A stretch of DNA of 15,761 bases, taken from NCBI GenBank assembly GCA_937982605.1, contig CALJLC010000042.1, forward strand, positions 1 to 15,761, in the 5' to 3' direction. The notes under the pieces are model-generated. The model did no database searches. It was not told the DNA's origin and saw only the letters and a list, made by a program, of their open reading frames with translations. Positions 1 through 6,546 of the stretch are shown here, one piece after another. Position 1 is the stretch's first letter. Every line of letters begins with the position of its first letter. The stretch comes from an uncultured Gemmatimonadales bacterium (GTDB taxonomy: Bacteria; Gemmatimonadota; Gemmatimonadetes; Longimicrobiales; Gaopeijiaceae). A program made the position numbers and the translations under genes.

Positions 1-237
1 GGTGACTGCATGCGGGAGCGGGTCTCCGCATGGCGCAGCGGTGAGGATCGGCGCTCGGGTGAGGAGCGCCGGCGGCGGGACCGCCGGGTCGGAGATCGCC
101 GTGCGGTCACCGCGGGCGTCACCGACGAGCGTCGGCGCGCCGACCGGCGTTCGGGCACGGACGTCCGCACCGGATCGGACCGCCGCGTCGGGGAGCGGCG
201 TGTGCTCGCGGATCGCCGGACGATCGCCTTCGCCTAG
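1..237 (+). CDS. Arg-Arg repeat small protein or C-terminal end of a larger one
   Basis: No function is recognised. The frame is open to the left edge, so this may be the 3' end of a longer gene; the first visible start is ATG at 10, giving 75 residues and a TAG stop at 235-237. Counting from that ATG, Arg-Arg pairs fall at residues 14, 20, 25, 30, 41, 46, 58, 63 and 69. They are separated by 5-6 or 11-12 residues in units such as DRRSGEERR, DRRVGDRR and DRRVGERR. The charge pattern (Asp/Glu immediately before Arg-Arg) and the spacing argue for selection on the protein rather than a chance open frame, although GC-rich DNA favours Arg codons. It runs towards the minus-strand gene ending at 280. 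A chance frame cannot be excluded. Confidence 0.4.
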   Translation, partial: GDCMRERVSAWRSGEDRRSGEERRRRDRRVGDRRAVTAGVTDERRRADRRSGTDVRTGSDRRVGERRVLADRRTIAFA

Positions 238-264
238 CGCCCCGGTCGGCCTCCGGGTCGGCCC

Positions 265-278
265 GCTCGACGCCGAGC
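265..278. terminator. Hairpin between convergent genes
   Basis: A perfect 5-bp inverted repeat (GCTCG / CGAGC, 4-base loop) lies between the plus-strand stop at 237 and the minus-strand stop at 280. No T-run follows on either strand. Its position suggests a weak bidirectional terminator; this is inference. Confidence 0.3.
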
Positions 279-279
279 C

Positions 280-480
280 TCAGAGAACCCGGCGCACCGC
301 CTCCGACACCAGCCACACGACGACCGCGCCGACGATCGTGAGGGTCGCCAGCGCCGTGACCGGCTGCTCGACGAAGAGCTTGCGGATCAGTCGGTCGTCC
401 TCGGAGAAGATCCGCCGGACGCTGTCCGCCACGAGGTAGCCGACGAACGGCGCCGGCAGCAGGATCCAGACGATCTCCAT
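280..480 (-). CDS. Small two-helix membrane protein, unknown function
   Basis: A 66-residue hydrophobic protein. Two likely membrane segments are visible, roughly residues 3-20 (IVWILLPAPFVGYLVADS) and 40-60 (PVTALATL to VVWLVSEAV). They are joined by a charged loop containing SEDDR and LIRK, and the protein ends in RRVL. Paired arginines follow both segments. It lies 55 bases downstream of the ankyrin gene on the same strand, with a strong hairpin in the gap. It could be the last gene of that operon, reached by read-through, or a separate transcript. There is no convincing Shine-Dalgarno sequence before the ATG at 478-480, which lowers confidence. No family is recognised. It could be a membrane anchor for the exported proteins encoded upstream, but nothing in the sequence proves that. 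Confidence 0.6.
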   Translation of the reverse strand: MEIVWILLPAPFVGYLVADSVRRIFSEDDRLIRKLFVEQPVTALATLTIVGAVVVWLVSEAVRRVL

Positions 481-492
481 GAAGCGTGCTAC

Positions 493-527
493 CCGCGGGC
501 GGTCCGAAGGTCCGGGACCGCCCGCGG
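493..527 (-). terminator. Strong 13-bp hairpin after the ankyrin gene
   Basis: Positions 493-505 and 515-527 form a perfect 13-bp GC-rich inverted repeat with a 9-base loop. It begins nine bases past the ankyrin stop codon on the minus strand. There is no T-tract, so it would be an atypical intrinsic terminator or an RNA 3'-end stabiliser. It may lower expression of the 66-residue gene that follows. Confidence 0.6.
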
Positions 528-535
528 CGCAGCGC

Positions 536-2509
536 CTACTGGCAGGTCAGGCAGTTGTTGCTGTTGGCCGACCCCAGGCTCTCGAGGAGCGCGACCGTCT
601 CCGGGATGGGAGAGACGCGGGACACCGGCCCGTTGGCCATGTCCGCCGTCGTCTGTCCCCTCCGGCTGACGACCGTCACGTCCCCGCCCTGCTCGACGAG
701 GTACAGGATCATCGCGTTGTCCCCACGCGCGGCGGCGTGGTGCATCGCCGTGTACCCGTTGTGATCGCGCATGTTGACGTCCATGCCGATCTCCTCGACG
801 AGGAACTTCACCGCCGGGAGCCAGCCGTTCTCCACGTGGCGGTGGGCGTTGCCCGCGAAGCCCTCGCCGTAGCCGACCCCGGAAGCCGCGTGGATCGCGA
901 AGACCGCGGGACCACCCGTGGGTACCGGCGGCAGGCCGGACGGATCGGGCTGCTCGGCGCGCACCGAGTCCTGCCGGATCGCGTGCTCGAGGACCGCCTG
1001 CCTGTGCCGGGCCGGCGCCGCGCGGATCGCTTCTTCGGTCAGCTCCGCCTTCACCGAGTCCGGGAGCTCGTCCCAGATCGTCACGACGGCGGTGGCCTGC
1101 GCGGAGTCGCTGAGCTCCTCGAACTCCTCGACGTTGTCCAGCGCGTCGACCTGGAACTGGCGGATCCGCTCCTGCGTCGTCTGCCGCTCGCGGCGCTCCG
1201 GCGCGATCGTGGCGATGAACGGGTCGGCCCCCCACCCCTTCAGCAGGCGCATCGCGTCGACGTCGGTCGCGTACGCGGCCCGCAGGAAGGGCGTGGCGCC
1301 GTTCGTGTCGATGAGCCCGCAGTTGCTGTTGCCGCACCCCGTGTACTCCATGTACCACGGGTGGAGCGTGAGCCGGGCGTCCGGGTCGGCCCCGGCCTCG
1401 AGCAGCGCCTCCATCATCTCGAGATAGCCGTAGCTCTGCTGCGCGCGCTCCTGCGGCTGCGGGTAGCGGGTGCGCGGCTGCCACTCCGAGTTCACGGTGG
1501 CGAAGAGTGGCGTCGCCCCGTTGAGCGTCGACGCGATGTTGGGGTCGGCGCCTCGCTCCAGGAGGAGCATCGCGGCGTCGAACTGACCGTTGATCGTGGC
1601 GATGAGCAGGGGTGACGTGCCGTCCCCTCCGCCGACCTTGTCGATCTCCGCCCCACGGTCCAGCAGCGCCTCGATCGATTCGACGTGCCCCTGGCGCGCC
1701 GCGTGGAGCAGCGGTGTGAGGCCACCCTTCGTCTTGATGCGCACGGGGCGGCGGAAGCGGCCTTCCTCTTCCTCTTCGGGCTCGGCTTCGACCGCGTCGG
1801 TGTTCTCGTAGACCGTCCGCGCGGCGCGGACCGCCGCCTGGATCTGGGCGGAGGTCGGCGCCCACTGTCCGTCGTTGGTGAACGCCTTGAGCACCTCGTT
1901 CTGCCGCCGGGACGCCTGGCTGTCCACGCGGCCCATGGCGATGAGGTCCTCGGTCTGCGCGGCCAGGTTCGGATCGGCGCCGCCCTCGATGAGCGCGACG
2001 ATGGCGTCCACGCGGTTCCACGCGGCGGCGAAGATGAGCGGCGTCTGCGCCCACTCGGCTTCCCGGGCGTTCGGGTCGGCGCCCGCCGCGAGCAAGGCCC
2101 TCACGACCTCGCCGTTGCCCGACGTCGCCGCGAGGTGCAGCGGCGTCGAGCCGCTCGGGTCCGTCACGGCGTTCACGTCCGCCCCACCCGCCAGCAGCGC
2201 CGTCGTCGCCGCCGTGTGTCCGTTGCGCGCCGCGATGTGGAGCGGCGTGTACTCGCCGATGCGGGTCACCGACTGGACCTCGGCGCCGGCGTACAGCAGC
2301 ACCTCGATCATCTCGGCGTCCCCGCGGTCCGCCGCCCAGTGCAGCGCGCTCATGCCGTCGCCCTGCGCGGCGTTCACATCCTCGCCCTGGCGCAGGAGCT
2401 CACGCACCCGCGGAAGATCCCCGTCCCGAGCGGCGTCGGCCACCGGCGACTCCGCCGGCGCGACGCCGATGACCAATGCAGCCAGCAGGCTGCCGATCAA
2501 CGCCGTCAA
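536..2509 (-). CDS. Secreted ankyrin-repeat protein
   Basis: The protein has 657 residues. The start is TTG at 2507-2509, chosen because it is the first start in the frame, sits four bases after AGGAGG, and overlaps the DUF1552 stop codon. A hydrophobic N-terminus (residues 2-17) ending near APAES looks like a signal peptide, although it lacks the usual N-terminal basic residues. Ankyrin repeats (G-x-TPLHxAA, LLxxGADxN) fill residues ~22-190 and ~260-440, and a last pair lies at ~550-650. The repeats are interrupted by an acidic linker near residue 245 (EAEPEEEEEG) and a charged helical region at ~440-520. Cysteines occur as C392/C397 and as C653-x-x-C656 at the extreme C-terminus. Ankyrin arrays bind other proteins; here the partner is probably an exported product of the same operon. 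The exact partner is unknown. Confidence 0.9.
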   Translation of the reverse strand: MTALIGSLLAALVIGVAPAESPVADAARDGDLPRVRELLRQGEDVNAAQGDGMSALHWAADRGDAEMIEVLLYAGAEVQSVTRIGEYTPLHIAARNGHTAATTALLAGGADVNAVTDPSGSTPLHLAATSGNGEVVRALLAAGADPNAREAEWAQTPLIFAAAWNRVDAIVALIEGGADPNLAAQTEDLIAMGRVDSQASRRQNEVLKAFTNDGQWAPTSAQIQAAVRAARTVYENTDAVEAEPEEEEEGRFRRPVRIKTKGGLTPLLHAARQGHVESIEALLDRGAEIDKVGGGDGTSPLLIATINGQFDAAMLLLERGADPNIASTLNGATPLFATVNSEWQPRTRYPQPQERAQQSYGYLEMMEALLEAGADPDARLTLHPWYMEYTGCGNSNCGLIDTNGATPFLRAAYATDVDAMRLLKGWGADPFIATIAPERRERQTTQERIRQFQVDALDNVEEFEELSDSAQATAVVTIWDELPDSVKAELTEEAIRAAPARHRQAVLEHAIRQDSVRAEQPDPSGLPPVPTGGPAVFAIHAASGVGYGEGFAGNAHRHVENGWLPAVKFLVEEIGMDVNMRDHNGYTAMHHAAARGDNAMILYLVEQGGDVTVVSRRGQTTADMANGPVSRVSPIPETVALLESLGSANSNNCLTCQ

Positions 2510-3930
2510 TAGACCTCCTGCGCGGTGGTGCGCCCGGCCGACCGCAGCATGAAGCCCCCGGTGCTGTCACCGAAGCTGTGCATGTCGGTGTGCCCGAGCT
2601 CCTGCATGAGCGTGAGCATCACGTTGGCCATCGGGGTGCCGTCGACGGCCTTGAGGTGGAGGTTGCCCTCCAGGATGCCGTTGCCCTTCCCGAGGAAGAC
2701 GAGCGGGCAGCGGCGATGGTTGTGCAGATTGGCGTCCGCCATCGGCGAGCCGAACATCACGACCGACTTGTCGAGCAGGTTCATGTCCCCGTCCATCGTG
2801 TTCTTCATCTTCTCGATGAGGTACGGGAGCATGCTCACCCGGTACTGGCAGATCTTGTTGAACTCGAGGATCGCCTCCTCGCGGCCGCCGTGGTGCGAGG
2901 CCGGATGGAACGGGCGGTCCGACCCCGACTCCGGGAAGACCCGGTTCTCGGAGTCCCGGCCCGTCTTGAAGGTGATCACCCGCGTCATGTCGGTCTGGAG
3001 CGCGAGGACCTGGAGGTCGAACATGATCTCCATGTGCTCGCGGTAGGAGTCCGGCACGCCGGCCGGAGCTTCGGGGATCGCCCGCTCCTCTCCGGAGCTG
3101 TTGTGCGACTCGACCATCTGGATGCGCCGCTCGATCTCGCGGACGTTGTCCAGGTACTGCTCCATCCGGGCACGGTCCTCGGCGCCGAGCTGGCGGTTCA
3201 TCTGGCTCACCTCGCCGGTGATCCAGTCGAGGATGCTCGAGCGCATCCGTCGCCGCTCGGCGCGCTCCTCCGGCGAGCCGCCCGCCCCGAAGAGCATGTC
3301 GAAGGCGACGCGCGGATCGCGGATCATCGGCAGGGGCTCGCTCGGCGAGGCCCAGCTGATCGAGTCCGTGTAGGCGCAGGAGTAGTTGTACGTGCAGCCG
3401 CCGGCCTGGTCGATGTTGGGGATCGTGAACTGCATCGACGGCAGCGGCGTATCCTGCCCGAAGCGCTTGGCGTGGATCTGGTCGAGCGAGGTGCCGACGA
3501 AGAGATCCGAGCCCTGCGTCTGCTTCGGATGCGCCTGCGTCAGGAAGACCGCGCTGGAGCGGAAGTGGTCACCGCCGATCTCGGGCGCGGTGAACGCCTC
3601 GGCCATGCGCACGTCGGTGTTGCTGACGATCGTCAGGTAGTCCTGGTACGGCTCGAGCGAGATGAGCGCGCTGTTCGGCACCATCTCGAAGTCCTTGCCG
3701 ATGATCTCGGGGGCGTACAGGTACTGCGTGGCGCCCCACTCGTTGCACCCCGCCAGGCCGTGCACCTCCTCGATGGCGATCAGGGGCGTGCGCTCCTGAT
3801 TCGCACGCTCCACCACCCCGCGCATCCGACCGGCCGGCACCATCGCGTCCAGGTACGGCAGCGCCATCGAGGCGCCCATGCCGCGGAGGAAGGTCCGGCG
3901 GTCCAGGTGTTTTCCGGTGATGAACTGCAT
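2506..3930 (-). CDS. Tat-exported DUF1552 protein
   Basis: The protein has 474 residues. The start is ATG at 3928-3930, preceded by GAGGAGA at 3939-3945; the frame is open further upstream, but this start puts a twin-arginine signal at the N-terminus (R11-R12-T-F-L-R-G, then a hydrophobic stretch ending about residue 33). Tat export suggests that the protein folds, possibly with a cofactor, before leaving the cytoplasm. DUF1552 hallmarks are visible: G-G-D-H122-F, the SLDQIHAKRFG segment followed by LPSMQF, H346-H347-G, and near the C-terminus VVMFGSPMADANLHNH (H403, H405). The biochemical role of DUF1552 is not established. It is commonly encoded beside DUF1592/DUF1588-type proteins, as here: 32 bases separate it from that gene, and it overlaps the ankyrin gene by three bases. 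The conserved histidines could bind metal; this is inference. Confidence 0.93.
   Translation of the reverse strand: MQFITGKHLDRRTFLRGMGASMALPYLDAMVPAGRMRGVVERANQERTPLIAIEEVHGLAGCNEWGATQYLYAPEIIGKDFEMVPNSALISLEPYQDYLTIVSNTDVRMAEAFTAPEIGGDHFRSSAVFLTQAHPKQTQGSDLFVGTSLDQIHAKRFGQDTPLPSMQFTIPNIDQAGGCTYNYSCAYTDSISWASPSEPLPMIRDPRVAFDMLFGAGGSPEERAERRRMRSSILDWITGEVSQMNRQLGAEDRARMEQYLDNVREIERRIQMVESHNSSGEERAIPEAPAGVPDSYREHMEIMFDLQVLALQTDMTRVITFKTGRDSENRVFPESGSDRPFHPASHHGGREEAILEFNKICQYRVSMLPYLIEKMKNTMDGDMNLLDKSVVMFGSPMADANLHNHRRCPLVFLGKGNGILEGNLHLKAVDGTPMANVMLTLMQELGHTDMHSFGDSTGGFMLRSAGRTTAQEVY
2514..2519 (-). promoter_or_regulatory. Shine-Dalgarno supporting the TTG start of the ankyrin gene
   Basis: AGGAGG on the minus strand lies inside the last codons of the DUF1552 gene, four bases before TTG. 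The TTG and the preceding TGA stop overlap as TTGA, which indicates translational coupling. Confidence 0.65.
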
Positions 3931-3938
3931 CGTCCCGT

Positions 3939-3945
3939 TCTCCTC
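3939..3945 (-). promoter_or_regulatory. Shine-Dalgarno that decides the DUF1552 start
   Basis: GAGGAGA on the minus strand lies eight bases before the ATG at 3928-3930. It favours this start over the open frame that runs back into the upstream gene, and it gives a proper twin-arginine leader. Confidence 0.7.
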
Positions 3946-3962
3946 GAGGGTGGGGTGCGTGC

Positions 3963-6401
3963 TCAGTGGGGCTGGGCTTCGGCCTGCGTCGTCACGACCG
4001 CGGGCGCGAGCTTCATGCGGAAGGCGTCGCTCTGCACGACGCCGAGGATCAGCGACTGCATGCGGTACTGGCCGTCGTCCTCCGACTCCTCGACGATCCG
4101 GCGGATCGTGGGCTGGTCGTAGTACTCGACGCGGCGGGCCAGCGCGTACGCCATCAGGTTCTCGGTCAGCGTGCGCATGAGGGGGACCGGACGCTTCAGC
4201 AGAGCGTCGGCGACCTCCTTGGGCGACTCGATCGGCGTACCGTCGTAGAACTCGCCGCGGGTGTCGAGCGCCATGCCGTTCTCCCGGACGCGCCACGTGC
4301 CGGTGACGTCGAAGTTGTCGAGAGCGAGCCCGATCGGGTCCATGAAGCGGTGGCAGGCGTTGCACGTCGGGTTGGCCCGGTGCATCTCCATGCGCTCACG
4401 CGTGGTGAGCCGCTTGCCCTCGACGGTCCCCTCCGTCTCCTCGAGGTCCGGAACACCCGGAGGAGGAGGCGGCGGCGGGGTGCCCATCAGCACTTCCATG
4501 ACCCACTTGCCGCGCAGCACCGGGGACGTACGGTTGGCCAGCGAGGTCAGGACCAGGACGCTGCCGTGCCCGAGCAGCCCGCTGCGCACGCCGTCGGTGT
4601 ACTCCACACGCCGGAAGTTCGAGCCCGCGACGCCCTGCATGCCGTAGTGGTTGGCCAGCCGCTCGTTGACGAAGGTGTAGTTCGCCTGGAACAGCTCGAG
4701 CGCGTCCCGGTTCTCCTGGACGAGATGGTTGAAGAAGGTCTCGGTCTCGACCCGCATCGCGTCGGCGAGCGTCTCGTCGAAGTTCGGGAAGAAGTTCGGG
4801 TCGGGCCGGACCTTGTAGAGATCCTGGAGCCGGAGCCACTGGGCCGCGAAGCGGGTCCCCAGCGCCCGGGCGCGCGTGTCGGCGAGCATCCGCCGGGTCT
4901 GACGCTCGAGCTCGCGCTCGTCGTTGAGATCCCCCGAGCGCGCCACGCGGAGGAGCTCCTCGTCCGGCGGCGTGCCCCACAGGAAGAAGGAGAGCCGCGA
5001 AGCCAGCTCGACCCCGCCGAGCTCGTACGCCTCCCCGGGGTCGACGCCGTCGGGCTGCCGCTCCAGGCGGAGCACGAAGAAGGGGCTCGCCAGGATCGCC
5101 TCGAGGGCGTCACGGACGCCGCGCTCGAAGCCCCCGACCTCGTGGCCGGAGCGGTAGAAGCGCATCAGACCCGCGATCTCGTCCTCGTCGACGGGCCGGC
5201 GATACGCCTCCGTGGCCAGCCTCTCGATGATCTGTCGGGCGCAGGCGGCCTCCTCGGAGGGTGCGGTCGGGCGGCAGGAGAAGATCCGTTTTCGGCTCGG
5301 CGTGTCGGAGATCCCGGTCACCTCTTCCGGTCCGCCCACGATCAGCTCCTGGAGGTGGGGAAGCGTCGTGATCCCCTCGCCGCCGGAGCCCCCACCCGCC
5401 ATCGACCAGTCGTGCGGCCGGATGAGGTCCTCGTACGGCCCGTCCATCCGGCGGATGAAGGCCGCCGAGACCACGCGCTGACCGGCCCGGACGAAGAACG
5501 GCTCCGTCCACATCGCCCCGCCGCCGCGGCCATCCGCGGCCTCGCCGGAGCGCGTGTACGCCATGAGCGCCACGCGCTCGCCGTCGATCGAGATGTCGAT
5601 GTCCTCGAAGCGGGTGTTGTTCCCGGAGGCGAAGGACATGCCGACCGTGTACATCCCGTCGGCCGGGAAGACGTGGTCGACCACCATGCCACCGCGCGTG
5701 CCGTACGGCGCGCCCTCGACCCGGTCCCAGGGGTGTTGCGACTGGTACTGCGAGTTCGTGTAGGTGACGTTGATCGACGGGGCGTTGCGGTCTCCGACCG
5801 CCATGCGGCTGATGTCGGACGCCGCGTTGAGATACGCCTCGAGCAGCAGCGGAGAGAGCGACTGGACGTCGGCGATGTTGTCGAAGTTGGCCGACATCTG
5901 ATCGAGCGGGAGCCAGTCGCCCGCGCGGACCTCGAGCGCGAGGAGGTTCCGGATGGCCTGCTCGTACTCGGGGCGGTTCAACCGCTGGAAGGTCCGGCGC
6001 CCCGGGTTCGGGTTGTCGCGCCACGCCTCGTCCATGACGCGCTCGAGCTCGTCGGCGAAGGCCTGCATGGTGTCGCCGGCGGGCGCCCGGACCCCGGGCG
6101 GTGGCATCATTCCCGCGCGCACCTTGCGGATCATCCGTTCGACGGTCTCGGGGTCGTCGGAGACCCGCTCGATGTCGAAGGTCTCGAGCGAGAGGTTGCC
6201 CCGCAGTCGGGTGTCCGAGTGGCAGCGAACGCACGTCGAGGAGACGATCTCGTTCGGGTCGACGTCGGCGGGAGGGGTGTCGAGCGCCGCGATCTCCGCC
6301 CCGGGCGCGGACGGCGGAGGGACCGGACCGGGGTGCGCCAACTCGCCGGCGAGCACGAGGGAAACGCCGAGAACGGCGGACGTGACAGCGAGAGACTTCA
6401 T
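3963..6401 (-). CDS. Exported cytochrome-like DUF1587/1595/1592/1588/1585 protein
   Basis: The protein has 812 residues. The ATG at 6399-6401 is preceded by GGGGAG at a nine-base distance. Residues 1-20 are a signal peptide (MKSLAVTSAVLGVSLVLAG). A CxxCH haem-attachment motif (C57, C60, H61) begins a cytochrome-like segment typical of planctomycete-type PSCyt proteins. Then come DUF1587 (~136-200, RLNRPEYEQAIRNLL), a beta-rich region (~215-330) with no family I can name, DUF1595 (~380-440, EAYRRPVDEDEI) and DUF1592 (~457-585, LASRLSFFLWGTPPDEEL). DUF1588 (~605-705) follows, with the proline run GTPPPPPPPGVP and a second CxxCH (C680, C683, H684) before MDPIGLALDNFD. DUF1585 (~718-795) ends the protein. 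The domain order is the standard one for the family and looks complete. The role is unproven; the haem motif suggests electron transfer or a haem-dependent exported enzyme. It is the first gene of the operon with the DUF1552 and ankyrin genes. Confidence 0.95.
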   Translation of the reverse strand: MKSLAVTSAVLGVSLVLAGELAHPGPVPPPSAPGAEIAALDTPPADVDPNEIVSSTCVRCHSDTRLRGNLSLETFDIERVSDDPETVERMIRKVRAGMMPPPGVRAPAGDTMQAFADELERVMDEAWRDNPNPGRRTFQRLNRPEYEQAIRNLLALEVRAGDWLPLDQMSANFDNIADVQSLSPLLLEAYLNAASDISRMAVGDRNAPSINVTYTNSQYQSQHPWDRVEGAPYGTRGGMVVDHVFPADGMYTVGMSFASGNNTRFEDIDISIDGERVALMAYTRSGEAADGRGGGAMWTEPFFVRAGQRVVSAAFIRRMDGPYEDLIRPHDWSMAGGGSGGEGITTLPHLQELIVGGPEEVTGISDTPSRKRIFSCRPTAPSEEAACARQIIERLATEAYRRPVDEDEIAGLMRFYRSGHEVGGFERGVRDALEAILASPFFVLRLERQPDGVDPGEAYELGGVELASRLSFFLWGTPPDEELLRVARSGDLNDERELERQTRRMLADTRARALGTRFAAQWLRLQDLYKVRPDPNFFPNFDETLADAMRVETETFFNHLVQENRDALELFQANYTFVNERLANHYGMQGVAGSNFRRVEYTDGVRSGLLGHGSVLVLTSLANRTSPVLRGKWVMEVLMGTPPPPPPPGVPDLEETEGTVEGKRLTTRERMEMHRANPTCNACHRFMDPIGLALDNFDVTGTWRVRENGMALDTRGEFYDGTPIESPKEVADALLKRPVPLMRTLTENLMAYALARRVEYYDQPTIRRIVEESEDDGQYRMQSLILGVVQSDAFRMKLAPAVVTTQAEAQPH

Positions 6402-6433
6402 CCGGGTCGACTCCCCGAGAGACCGATCAGAGT

Positions 6434-6463
6434 AAGGTAGGCGAGTCCTCGATCACGCTGCAA
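6434..6463 (-). promoter_or_regulatory. Possible sigma70-type promoter for the cytochrome operon
   Basis: On the minus strand TTGCAG (6458-6463) and TACCTT (6434-6439) are separated by 18 bases, about 33 bases before the start codon. The -10 match is poor (three of six), and the assignment rests mainly on position in the only sizeable gap before the operon. Confidence 0.25.
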
Positions 6464-6527
6464 GACAGATGAGGCCGCGATTTCGTTGACGATACGGAGC
6501 GTCCGCGAGTCCGGCGAGGGGCCCGAA

Positions 6528-6541
6528 CGCTTCCCGAAGCG
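6528..6541 (-). terminator. Small hairpin after the propeller-amidohydrolase gene
   Basis: A 5-bp stem (CGCTT / AAGCG, loop CCCG) starts five bases past the minus-strand stop codon. It is short and has no T-run, so it is a weak candidate for a transcript end. Confidence 0.25.
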
Positions 6542-6546
6542 GCCGC

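Noticed and set aside
2476..4122. A 548-codon plus-strand frame over the DUF1552 gene
   Set aside because: Antisense shadow; the minus strand encodes the recognised DUF1552 protein.
3931..4365. Upstream extension of the DUF1552 frame
   Set aside because: It overlaps the DUF1592-type gene, lacks family sequence, and would bury the Tat signal inside the protein.
4444..4480. Proline run in the DUF1592-type protein considered as a low-complexity oddity
   Set aside because: A run of prolines after LMGT or similar is a normal feature of DUF1588 domains.
3966..6440. An 824-codon open frame on the plus strand
   Set aside because: It is antisense to the DUF1592-type gene, whose domains and motifs are clear; the plus frame has no recognisable domain and a shadow-like composition.
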